Shown here: positions 56,080 to 64,000 of the stretch, piece after piece
How positions within the stretch are numbered: position 1 is the first letter of the stretch
How the letters are laid out: every line of letters starts with the position of its first letter
Assembly (NCBI GenBank): GCA_016931965.1
Contig: JAFGDT010000115.1
Location: 78,600-142,599, forward strand
Length of the DNA: 64,000 nt
Reading direction: 5' to 3'
Source of the DNA: a bacterium
GTDB lineage: Bacteria > Zhuqueibacterota > QNDG01 > DSAB01
The notes under the pieces: model-generated
The model's database searches: none
What the model saw: the letters and a program-made list of their open reading frames with translations, nothing else
Told to the model about the DNA's origin: nothing
Program-made: the position numbers and the translations under genes

Positions 56080-57599
56080 TGTGAATCCACTGCTCGACAT
56101 TGAATCAGTACAACCTGATTGGATAGAGCGGGATCATCCGGATACCACAAAAGGATATCGGAAAAATGATCTTGATTCACATCGCCTACCCACAAATCGG
56201 ACGAAACCATCGTCTCCATTTGATAAACCGCTTTTTCAGAGAAGAGATCATTTTCTAAACCGATACAGATGGAGAGTTCGTCCGTGTCCGTACCGATGAG
56301 AAAATCATTCAACCCGTCCCCATTAAAATCACCTTGGAAACTCTGACAGATCTGTGATCCCAAAATGTCGTTGATATTGACTTTCCTTGAAAAGGATATC
56401 TTCTTGTCGGGCGTATCCGGATACCTGCCGTCGGATCCCATCAAATAGAACAGATATCCATTGCTCGCTTTTTTGGTCAGCAGGAATTGAATGGCTTGAG
56501 AAAATCCAATCCGAAAATCGAGCATGCCGAGATCGAGGAGACCGTCATGATTGAAATCGCCGATCACGTGTTCCCCCCCAAAATTTTCCAGAGGCAGTAT
56601 CTGATCGGGAATGAGATCAAAACGGCCGTATCGATTGACGTAAACCTGTATCTGACTGATGTGTGTTGTGAAATTGGTACGGGAGGGACGCGTCAGCAAA
56701 ATATCGACATATCCGTCCTTGTTTAAATCTTCCAATTCGATTGTGACAGAAGGATCGGCCATTTGATCGAGGACAGGAGGATTGACATTTCGGGCTGCCA
56801 TTCGGTATCGCAGATCGGGAGGAATAAGACCGGCCCTTAAATCGGTTTTTTCTCCTGGATGTTGGATATAGACATCGAGCCGGTCACCCGACTGGATCAG
56901 CAAATCCTTGATACCGTCTCCGTTGAAATCTTGGATATGCAAAACGGGGAATTGCACAGAGAATGTCAATGGATCTGGATCGTTCGAAAGCGTCAGTTCA
57001 GGTGTCATCCACAATTGAACTTTTTCATGATACCCACTGAACGGACCTTTTGAGAAGATGGACAGTCGATTGGCTTCGGGAATGAACATTTCGGGCACAT
57101 CATCTCCATCCATGTCCCTGATGAAGCGATACCGATTGACCCGGGAGGGATCGTGCAGGATAAAGGCCGATTGAATGGATTTGAAAAGCGTCAGTTTCTC
57201 TGAAAATCCGGTGCCATTATTCTCGCGGATATAAACACCGTCTCTTTTTAAAAAGGCAAGATCGGGAAACCCATCGCCATCCAGATCCCCGATATCAAAG
57301 ACGATTTCATCATTGTCAAGGAGGATGGTCTGGTCAGCCTGATCGGGGAGCCGGCCCTCCTTTTGAAAAAAAATGGACAGGATGCGATCGGTATGCGGAT
57401 CGGGAAACCGGGATCGATTCTGGACCACGAGCATGTCCGGAGCCGAATCATGATTCAGATCTTCCAGAATCACATCAGCCACATCTCCCTCAAGGAGGAA
57501 AACCCGTCGATCAAATCGGACCGGTTTATCTGAATACCCATTCGGAATAATGCAGAATCCATATAAAAACAGAAAAAAGAAGGATCCTTTTCTGATCAT
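56076..57599 (-). CDS. Secreted FG-GAP/VCBS-repeat protein
   Basis: A protein of about 507 residues beginning at ATG 57599 (alternative TTG 57644) with a signal peptide (FFFLFLYGFCIIPNGYS). It contains about eight repeats with Asp-rich calcium-loop motifs: DLNHDSAPD, DLDGDGFPD, DMDGDDVPE, DFNGDGIKD, DLNKDGYVD, DFNHDGLLD, DFNGDGLND and DVNQDHFSD. Such repeats build integrin-like beta-propellers exposed at the surface or in the periplasm. The stop overlaps the start of the first Omp85 gene, so this propeller may be exported or anchored by it. Function unknown. Confidence 0.85.
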   Translation of the reverse strand: MIRKGSFFFLFLYGFCIIPNGYSDKPVRFDRRVFLLEGDVADVILEDLNHDSAPDMLVVQNRSRFPDPHTDRILSIFFQKEGRLPDQADQTILLDNDEIVFDIGDLDGDGFPDLAFLKRDGVYIRENNGTGFSEKLTLFKSIQSAFILHDPSRVNRYRFIRDMDGDDVPEMFIPEANRLSIFSKGPFSGYHEKVQLWMTPELTLSNDPDPLTFSVQFPVLHIQDFNGDGIKDLLIQSGDRLDVYIQHPGEKTDLRAGLIPPDLRYRMAARNVNPPVLDQMADPSVTIELEDLNKDGYVDILLTRPSRTNFTTHISQIQVYVNRYGRFDLIPDQILPLENFGGEHVIGDFNHDGLLDLGMLDFRIGFSQAIQFLLTKKASNGYLFYLMGSDGRYPDTPDKKISFSRKVNINDILGSQICQSFQGDFNGDGLNDFLIGTDTDELSICIGLENDLFSEKAVYQMETMVSSDLWVGDVNQDHFSDILLWYPDDPALSNQVVLIQCRAVDSQ

Positions 57600-57726
57600 G
57601 TGGTGAACCGATTTCTTTCTTTTCAATCCGCAATCCAGGCACAATGAAACATGAGGGTGAGCATCACAACACCTTTACAGAAAAGATAATCAATTTGAAT
57701 CTGGGAATCAAGTTGGAAAGTGGCGC

Positions 57727-57768
57727 AAAAAAAATACCCCGATTGTCCATAGGGAGGACAACCGGGGT
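57727..57768 (-). terminator. Intrinsic terminator after the PorV-like gene
   Basis: ACCCCGATTGTCC and GGACAACCGGGGT are complementary with one bulge across 7 bases, and an A-tract (T-tract on the minus strand) follows at 57727-57734. It lies 57 bp past the stop. Confidence 0.92.
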
Positions 57769-57824
57769 ACATCAGATGAACAACAAGAGCTTACGAGGCT
57801 ACAAATCCGATATGTTTGCCGATC

Positions 57825-58814
57825 TTACAGGCCAATACCGATCGAGAACCGGTTGACCGTATCAAAACTCACGATCGGCGTGTACGCATAATCGATTCTG
57901 ACGCTCAATCCGGAAAGTGTATAATTCAGACCGGCACCTAATGTCAGACCTTCCTCATCATAGTTGTATTTGTAACCGGCCCGAATCGCAAACATATCCA
58001 TCAACAGAAATTCGGCTCCAATGTTCAGTTGTTCCGTGTAATCACGGGGATGGATGGCATCGACGGACAAAAGCAGGGCATTCTCATGTTCACCCATCAA
58101 ATCCAGCACATCCATCGCAGCACCAATCGCGAAGGTCAGCGGCGCCTGGAATTCCTCTTCCTCATATTCAAAATTGGCCGAGTAATTCCGAATGGACATA
58201 CCGACCCGGAGACTCTTGAAACCCGGATAGAATATCGTGCCAAAATCAAAAGTCAAACCGCTTACCTTGTTTTCCTTCGCAGCTTCTCCTGATGAGACCA
58301 CGCTGTTTCCCAATTTCTGGGCTGCATAATGAACCTGCCCACCGATTGAGAACTTATTGGTCAGCTGCCTGCCATAGGCAACACCGACTGCATAAGCACC
58401 CACATCGAGCATCTCCGTGTCTTCATACCCTTTCTCTGTACTTGTGATGCGTGTGCCCTGAATATCATTGCCATAATCGGCATAGACAATGCTGACACCA
58501 AAAGTACCCAGATTGCCCATGTTCTTCAGCACACCGCCGGCCATGTAGCTGATATTGGCCACCCACTGTGTCTGCGAAGCAAACACATCGACGCTGTTCC
58601 CTGTATAGGCAATCCCTGCAGGATTATAGAAAAGGGCCGTGGCATCGTCACCGACCATCATGTAGGATCCACCCATTCCCATGGCCCGCGGCACCACGTC
58701 CATGTCCAAAAACTTCATACCGGTCTGGGCCAGCTTCTTCATCACCGCATGAGCAGGCATGATCAGCGCGATACAGAGAAAGACCACTGTGATAATTAAA
58801 GTCAACTTTTTCAT
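57825..58814 (-). CDS. PorV/PorQ-family outer-membrane protein
   Basis: A 329-residue protein of the PorV/PorQ (UPF0164) family, a FadL-like 14-strand barrel. ATG 58814 is preferred because AAAGGAG lies 5 bp before it. A signal peptide ends at MPAHA. The mature part opens with GMKFLDMDVVPRAMGMGGSYMMVGDDATALFYNPAG, the family signature, and ends in RIDYAYTPIVSFDTVNRFSIGIGL. In type IX secretion PorV carries cargo from the secretion pore to the attachment complex. It is 26 bp after the T9SS-sorted protein gene, with a strong terminator after it. PorV versus another PorQ-like member cannot be fixed. Confidence 0.88.
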   Translation of the reverse strand: MKKLTLIITVVFLCIALIMPAHAVMKKLAQTGMKFLDMDVVPRAMGMGGSYMMVGDDATALFYNPAGIAYTGNSVDVFASQTQWVANISYMAGGVLKNMGNLGTFGVSIVYADYGNDIQGTRITSTEKGYEDTEMLDVGAYAVGVAYGRQLTNKFSIGGQVHYAAQKLGNSVVSSGEAAKENKVSGLTFDFGTIFYPGFKSLRVGMSIRNYSANFEYEEEEFQAPLTFAIGAAMDVLDLMGEHENALLLSVDAIHPRDYTEQLNIGAEFLLMDMFAIRAGYKYNYDEEGLTLGAGLNYTLSGLSVRIDYAYTPIVSFDTVNRFSIGIGL

Positions 58815-58840
58815 GTTATCTCCTTTCATGCATTGATGAA

Positions 58841-61012
58841 TTATCTGACGATGACGAATTTTTCTATCGTGCTCTGTCCGTCAGGCGTCTCGATAAGGGC
58901 AATGTAGAGTCCGCTGACGACAAGCTGACCGGTATCCGTTGTCATATGGTCGTTGAGCTGCACGCCCCATGCTTCGTCGCCCGAACCGTAATGCTCGATC
59001 GTCCTGACCAGTTCCAGCGTTTCCGTATAGATCTTGATCGTACATTCCAGAGGCAGATCGAGAAACATGACCTTGTTGGGCTCACCGGGATAATTCATTT
59101 CTGCGGCGTAAACATTAAACGGATTGGGAACAACACGAATGTCGTCCAGTGTCAATCCAGGCGGACGTGTCAGATAGGCCGGCGCTGTGGTCATGTTGAG
59201 GTATTGTCCGCTCTCCAGAACCTGGTTGTTGCCGTACACGTCCTGCCCGTTCTGTGTCCCGTTGTCAAAAGCCGTCACATAGTAATAATAGGCCGTGCCG
59301 CGCTCGGCTGTGGCATCATCGTAAGAATGGGTGCCTGTTCCATTGAATGTCGCGAGCAGTTCCCATTTGCCTAACTCGACTCCCTGGTATCTGTGATAAT
59401 AGGGATAACCGCTCGCCCGGTAAAGCCGGTAACCGGCAAAATCGCCTGCCGATTCCGATTCATTGCCCCATGTGATGTTGATTCGATCGGGCAATGATGT
59501 TACTTCAATTGAGGGAGGCGGCGGCGCAATGGGCACATTGTAATTGTTCTGAACGGCCCACTGTGCGGCATAGTTGTTCATCAGCAGCGAATCTCTGATC
59601 GATGTAACCCAGCGGTCTTTTGCCTGGTCGTTGGCCGTGGGGGCCACTTCCGGGAAATCGGCAAATGTGGGATAATATTCGGCCAGGTCGTTTGCTCCGC
59701 CGGCTTCCCAGGCAGGCCATGTGCAGGTGCCCGCTCTCCAGTCTTCATACACATCCCAGGCAATCTCGGGTTTCAGATCGGCGCCGACAATGGCAAACAC
59801 ATAGCGGAGGGATTCCCCGTGCGGCAGGTCAAAAGGTCCGCTGGCACAGGAGGCCACATGATGCCAGAACCACCAGGCATATTCCTCCACATAGGGAGCC
59901 CCTCTTTTGGGGAATTCCGTATCGTGGTGTGTACCGGGATAAACATCCAGTTCCGGAAAGGTTTCATGCTGATAGAGGGTCGGATTGATCTCATTGTACC
60001 CGTTCTCACAGACACTGTAGAAGAGAAGCCAGTCGGACTCGGGCCTCCGTCCCGACTCCAACTTGAAAGCCAGGTCGTCGGGGCCGGATACGCAGTGCAT
60101 CTGAGGCTGGGAAGGATCATCAACGTTATCGTTCCACGCCTTCTGCACAAAAAGCGCCCCTTCGCCCACATACCGGCTGTGAAGCTGATAGGTATTGTCC
60201 TGTCCGGAAATCATCCGGTCTCTCGCAATGCCGAACCGGTCTTCTGTATCGTTTCTCCGGCGGATCGGTGTCGAATAGAAGATCCTCGAGGTATCGGAGA
60301 TGCACTCGCCGTAATACTCGGTCCATTCGACACTCCCGTTCTGGAAAATCTCCTGCTGGCGCATGATGTACATGGCATTCAGCGGAGCGCTCAGTTCCAC
60401 ATCGTCATCACGGTCCACATTCCCCGAATTGGTGAAGATCCAGTCGTAGATAACATAATCATCGTGGTTCTTCGTGCTCCAGGCAAGACATCTGGCCCGG
60501 ATATCGATCCCCAGCCAGTTTCTGACGTAGGACTCTGTCATACACTCGGCCGTGCCCGGTATCATGCTCGCATCGACAAAATCGCCTTCCAGCGGAAAAC
60601 GGTCGTGATAGGTAAACCCGTCCACCGTGATGGTCGGAGGCTGATACCTGTAAGCCCGGATGATGGTATATTCCGGATAATTTGGATGCGGTATCTCAAA
60701 CCAGTTGTCGAAGTTGTCTGCAGAACCGTAAGGCGCACCCGCACACTTGACGGAGTAAAAATTGTTATCCGCATCCGTCCAGTCTTTCACGCCAAAACGG
60801 GTGCCCGAACAGCGGACCACAGAAGAGGAAAACCCTCTCCGGCTATAATACCATTGGACACTCGTCCCGCTGGTCTCCGCAAACTGGCCATGATCATGAT
60901 TCTTGGTCCACATCCGACCGATCCGGATATACCGGGTAGTCACAGCCTGGGCACTCAACGCAAAAAGGAGAACCAGAAGTCCTACCGCAACTATGAAATA
61001 AGTCTTTTTCAT
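58841..61012 (-). CDS. Secreted protein with type IX secretion sorting domain
   Basis: A 723-residue protein with a signal peptide (FIVAVGLLVLLFALSAQA), a long N-terminal region of unknown family (about 25-490) rich in Trp and Tyr, a fibronectin-type-III-like module (about 500-620, RINITWGNESESAGDFAGYRLYRA) and a C-terminal T9SS sorting domain (about 630-723) starting IRVVPNPFNVY and ending GLYIALIETPDGQSTIEKFVIVR. The sorting tail marks export through the Por system and covalent or LPS attachment. AAAGGAG precedes the ATG. It sits 18 bp after the receptor gene and 26 bp before porV-like. Its N-terminal domain is not recognised. Confidence 0.85.
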   Translation of the reverse strand: MKKTYFIVAVGLLVLLFALSAQAVTTRYIRIGRMWTKNHDHGQFAETSGTSVQWYYSRRGFSSSVVRCSGTRFGVKDWTDADNNFYSVKCAGAPYGSADNFDNWFEIPHPNYPEYTIIRAYRYQPPTITVDGFTYHDRFPLEGDFVDASMIPGTAECMTESYVRNWLGIDIRARCLAWSTKNHDDYVIYDWIFTNSGNVDRDDDVELSAPLNAMYIMRQQEIFQNGSVEWTEYYGECISDTSRIFYSTPIRRRNDTEDRFGIARDRMISGQDNTYQLHSRYVGEGALFVQKAWNDNVDDPSQPQMHCVSGPDDLAFKLESGRRPESDWLLFYSVCENGYNEINPTLYQHETFPELDVYPGTHHDTEFPKRGAPYVEEYAWWFWHHVASCASGPFDLPHGESLRYVFAIVGADLKPEIAWDVYEDWRAGTCTWPAWEAGGANDLAEYYPTFADFPEVAPTANDQAKDRWVTSIRDSLLMNNYAAQWAVQNNYNVPIAPPPPSIEVTSLPDRINITWGNESESAGDFAGYRLYRASGYPYYHRYQGVELGKWELLATFNGTGTHSYDDATAERGTAYYYYVTAFDNGTQNGQDVYGNNQVLESGQYLNMTTAPAYLTRPPGLTLDDIRVVPNPFNVYAAEMNYPGEPNKVMFLDLPLECTIKIYTETLELVRTIEHYGSGDEAWGVQLNDHMTTDTGQLVVSGLYIALIETPDGQSTIEKFVIVR

Positions 61013-61030
61013 AACTCTGCTCCTTTATGT

Positions 61031-64000
61031 TTAAAAATCAAACGTGATCCCAAGAATGACGTGCCGGATATCATTGTACATGCGGTGCTCCATACTTGGA
61101 TCATTGATGTAGGGTTTGTCATCGCTTCTCAACTCTCCCGGCTTGTCGTTTCCGGCGACCATACCCTCGGATGCATAGTCATCCGCATACTCCGGATCAC
61201 CGTACATCTCAAGCTTCAACGATTTGAGATATCGGTCCGAATCATCGCCAGTGTGTGCGCTCGTGCTCCACAGCTCGCTGTCCAGCGCATTCTGGATATC
61301 GGCAAAAAGCTGGAAGTTGAATCCGCCGATCCGGAACCGCTTGCTGATCCGGATATCCAGCATATGTGTCGCCTTCCATCTCAGATTGTTCTCCAGCTCG
61401 CCCGTCTCCAGAGGATCCCACGTCTGGACCCGGCCCGACTGCCACGACAACAGGAAGTTCACTGAAAAACTGCCGATCGGATGAATGCCGGCAAATTCAG
61501 GCCCAAAATTATCGGGTGTAAAAAGACGGAGATTGGCACGCGCCGACGGCCGCGACACAGGCCGGTTCAGCTGTGGATTCTCAAACCCTTCGGTTCTCTG
61601 ACGGTTGGGATCTTCATAGTAGGCGGTCCGTCCTATATACCCGGAGGTCGTGACCATGTAGTTGAACTGCGCCCACGCCGTCCACCAGGTTCCGTACCGC
61701 TTATCTAACCGGATCTCAAACCCTCTCGTATCCGCATAATTCCGGTTCTCGCGTGTGGAGTAGTTGACTGTGTTATCGTAATTGACATAACTGACATTCC
61801 CCGTCTGATCCGTGATATCCCGGTAGTAACCGGCTGCATGAAGCAGATACATGTTGCTGATATCATAATCCAGACCGAGCTCGTAAGCCACGGTCTTGGG
61901 CAGATCGAGATTGGGATTGCCGATAGAGGAAATACCGTCGCTCTGTCTTCCCCAGTGAACCTGGTACATGGCTGAAGACGAAGGCATCGAATAAAAATGG
62001 CCGTAGTTGAAGTAGAGCTTCGCATTCGCCGAAATGGGATGGGAAACACCCACACGGGGGCTGATCTTTACATGCCCTTTGGCCTTCTCCAGGAGTTCAT
62101 CCGTTGAAAACAGAAGGTGCTTGTTGTCCACATTAAAGTAGGGTGAAAACCGGTCCACAGTCGGCCAGTCGCAATTGGGCTCATTGTAATCCAGTCTCAA
62201 ACCGATATTGGCAATCATCCCCTCGAACTCCAGCTTGTCCTGAACATAGGCACCCAGACGGTACGGATAATGCCGATACTCTACATAACGGTTTTCCCAT
62301 TCCGATTCGATCCGGATATGATGATAATAGGTGTACTGATCATCATAGTTGAAATCAAAACCGGTTTGGACCTGGTTGAATTTATCCACCTGGCTGGTCA
62401 GATCAAATTTCAGGTTGAATGTGATCCCTCTTCCCAGGTCACGGGCTCCGGCACAATGGGAACCGTAATACATACCGTTCTGAAACTGCTTGACGCCCAG
62501 ATAGTAGATTCCGTACGGCTCCTCGCCAATGGCTACTTGACCCATATTCATGATTTTTTCATCACTGCGTACCGGTATGTCTCCGGTCAGCCACTTGTCC
62601 TGCAGCTTCACCACCATATCCGCAGGATCGGGATTAAACGCGGCATATTCCAAGTTCTGAACGGTCAGCTGGGAGATGCGGACATTGTAAAACGTGCTGG
62701 GGCTCAGCACATGATCAAATGCAAGACCCCACATCGTCCGGTAAACATTGAACGGCGGGTAATGGCCCGGATACTGGGCATCGCTCATAAATGCATTGGC
62801 GCTTCCGCTTCCGTAATAGTTGCTCTCGGAAAGCGAGTTGCGGCTCCGGCCGTATGAACGGATTTCGCCGTACAAGCCTTCCAGCGTCAACTTCATCGAA
62901 CCGGACAGACGCGTTGTCAGCTTCTGCTGAAGGTTCTGCTCGAAAAAGTAGCTCGGATCGTCCCATCCGATCGGCAAAGCCCATGCGTCCCAGTTCGCCC
63001 GGTAGGAGGTGAAAAAGTTGAGACCACCCAGATACTTGCCGATCAACGGTACCGGTCCGCTAAAACTGACATCCATATTCATGTCCGGCTTGTCAGCGTA
63101 CTCAATCTCATGACTGTCCCTGCCGTAGGCCGTCTTGTAATCTGCCAGAGACGAACCATACTTCTGCAGAAGCGCATTGGCTCCGGGAATATCCCACCCC
63201 GCCGGTCCTTCATGCAGTCGGGCCAGCCAGATCATCTGATCCCTGGCCTGTTCCGGCGTCTGGTCGTTCGTCGGATCGGTGTCGGCCAGCGCCGCAGCGG
63301 AGACCGCATTCCAGCCGATAAAAGTCACGTTCTGCTCTTGTTTATAGGCATCCCACGTGCCGTTGACCGTGCCCACATAACAAACCGCCGGATCCATGTA
63401 GGACCGCCAGTTATAATGCGTAGGATCAAACCAGTTGGGCCCGGAATGCTTCTGATAGGCGGGCGTGAACCGGAAATCAAGTGAACCATGGTACCGTTCC
63501 TCCCCTTCCTTGGTAACCACGTTGATCAATCCGGTACGCACATTCCCGTACTCCGCATTGAACCCGCCTTTGATCACGTTCAGCTCCTGAATGGCGCTGA
63601 GGTTTACCGCCATGATGGGGGAATTGGTCCGGTTGTCCACAACCAGGAGTCCGTCCATCATAAAACCGGCAGCATCCAGACCACCACCCCGGATCATGTC
63701 GTCTTCGATACCCACCTGCAGATTCAAAAACTCGCCGATATCTTCCACAAGCGGTATCTCCACGATCTCTTCAGCCGTAGCAACCACCTGGCTCGCCGAA
63801 ACGTCCATCGGAACAATCTCCCTCTCTGCTACCACGGTGACTTCCTGGCCTTCCAGAACGGTCTGCTGAAGCCTGACGTTCACCGTCGTCGTCCGATCGA
63901 CACTGACACTTATGCCCGTCTGACTCTGAGTGGTATAACCGATCATCCTGGCCTGAAGTGTATAGGTTCCCGGCGGTACGTTGATGATAAAATAATCACC
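61031..64000 (-). CDS. TonB-dependent receptor with carboxypeptidase-regulatory-like N-terminus (5' partial)
   Basis: The gene is open to the window end, where the frame reads GDYFIINVPPGTYTLQARMIGYTT, the end of a CarboxypepD_reg-like domain, so the start and signal peptide lie beyond 64000. In-window length is 989 residues. A plug domain follows (LQVGIEDDMIRGGGLDAAGFMMDGLLVVDNRTNS… VIKGGFNAEYGNVRTGLINVVTKEG), then a 22-strand barrel ending in HVILGITFDF with a terminal aromatic. Family members import large ligands such as oligosaccharides or siderophores with TonB energy. It is the first visible gene of a three-gene operon with the T9SS-sorted protein and the PorV-like protein. The ligand is unknown. 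Confidence 0.9.
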   Translation of the reverse strand, partial: GDYFIINVPPGTYTLQARMIGYTTQSQTGISVSVDRTTTVNVRLQQTVLEGQEVTVVAEREIVPMDVSASQVVATAEEIVEIPLVEDIGEFLNLQVGIEDDMIRGGGLDAAGFMMDGLLVVDNRTNSPIMAVNLSAIQELNVIKGGFNAEYGNVRTGLINVVTKEGEERYHGSLDFRFTPAYQKHSGPNWFDPTHYNWRSYMDPAVCYVGTVNGTWDAYKQEQNVTFIGWNAVSAAALADTDPTNDQTPEQARDQMIWLARLHEGPAGWDIPGANALLQKYGSSLADYKTAYGRDSHEIEYADKPDMNMDVSFSGPVPLIGKYLGGLNFFTSYRANWDAWALPIGWDDPSYFFEQNLQQKLTTRLSGSMKLTLEGLYGEIRSYGRSRNSLSESNYYGSGSANAFMSDAQYPGHYPPFNVYRTMWGLAFDHVLSPSTFYNVRISQLTVQNLEYAAFNPDPADMVVKLQDKWLTGDIPVRSDEKIMNMGQVAIGEEPYGIYYLGVKQFQNGMYYGSHCAGARDLGRGITFNLKFDLTSQVDKFNQVQTGFDFNYDDQYTYYHHIRIESEWENRYVEYRHYPYRLGAYVQDKLEFEGMIANIGLRLDYNEPNCDWPTVDRFSPYFNVDNKHLLFSTDELLEKAKGHVKISPRVGVSHPISANAKLYFNYGHFYSMPSSSAMYQVHWGRQSDGISSIGNPNLDLPKTVAYELGLDYDISNMYLLHAAGYYRDITDQTGNVSYVNYDNTVNYSTRENRNYADTRGFEIRLDKRYGTWWTAWAQFNYMVTTSGYIGRTAYYEDPNRQRTEGFENPQLNRPVSRPSARANLRLFTPDNFGPEFAGIHPIGSFSVNFLLSWQSGRVQTWDPLETGELENNLRWKATHMLDIRISKRFRIGGFNFQLFADIQNALDSELWSTSAHTGDDSDRYLKSLKLEMYGDPEYADDYASEGMVAGNDKPGELRSDDKPYINDPSMEHRMYNDIRHVILGITFDF

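Noticed and set aside
59819..61465. 548-codon open frame on the plus strand
   Set aside because: It is antisense to the T9SS-sorted protein and the receptor, which have clear domains, ribosome sites and signal peptides. The frame is a by-product of low stop-codon density in G+C-richer DNA.

Overview
The window reads as chromosomal DNA of a Gram-negative member of the FCB superphylum, outside the well-studied Bacteroidetes. The evidence is a gene for a secreted protein with a type IX (Por) sorting tail, a PorV/PorQ-like outer-membrane protein, a TonB-dependent receptor with a carboxypeptidase-regulatory-like N-terminus, several Omp85-type barrels, Tat-exported sulfatases and a GTP-type PEP carboxykinase. 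Candidate phyla of the KSB1 / Marinimicrobia / Calditrichota kind fit best; this is an inference from gene families, not a phylogeny. No rRNA, tRNA, CRISPR array or insertion sequence was recognised. Base composition drifts from very AT-rich at the left end (glycosyltransferase cluster) to near 50% G+C in the right-hand outer-membrane genes.

Layout. 1-7.6 kb (+): glycosyltransferase cluster with two polyprenyl-phosphate GT2 enzymes, a methyltransferase and three large membrane proteins of GT-C or unknown type. 7.7-13.1 kb (-): ChbG/YdjC deacetylase, FemAB-like and GNAT acyltransferases, SpoIIE/RsbU phosphatase, NifU-like protein, alanine racemase. 13.3-16.5 kb: an outer-membrane protein translationally coupled to a DUF3467 protein (-), then rlmD and ogt (+). 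16.8-28.5 kb (-): carbohydrate catabolic cluster with two sulfatases, a TIM-barrel isomerase, a Gfo/Idh/MocA oxidoreductase, a ribose-type ABC importer, a DUF6454-like protein and an acetyl-xylan-esterase-like hydrolase. 29-34 kb: TPR lipoprotein (+), then a receiver protein, an NtrC-type sigma-54 activator and a GAF-PAS histidine kinase (-). 34-40 kb: Yip1 membrane protein, SH3-parvulin isomerase, a metallopeptidase/PD40/barrel fusion, and a divergent CtpA protease. 40-46 kb (-): receiver protein, PEP carboxykinase, a small zinc-ribbon protein and a receiver/PEP-synthase-N fusion. 46-52.6 kb: gdhA (-), dusB, rho, groES-groEL with a perfect CIRCE operator (+). 52.7-57.6 kb (-): RsmE, two single-POTRA Omp85 proteins and an FG-GAP/VCBS protein. 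57.8-64 kb (-): PorV-like protein, T9SS-sorted protein and a TonB-dependent receptor cut by the window end.

How the genes work together. The catabolic cluster is consistent with desulfation and deacetylation of a sulfated glycan outside the cytoplasm, uptake of a monomer by the ABC importer, and oxidation or isomerisation by the two Tat-tagged enzymes. The right end supplies envelope biogenesis and type IX export. The 40-46 kb group is the most unusual: a gluconeogenic enzyme gene sits downstream of a two-receiver ATP-grasp protein lacking the catalytic half of PEP synthase and is followed by a free-standing receiver, suggesting a signalling-linked control of PEP metabolism. Good sigma-70-type promoters (TTGACx, 16-18 bp, TATAxT) are seen at several intergenic sites, and one sigma-54-like site lies before the receiver gene next to the sigma-54 activator.
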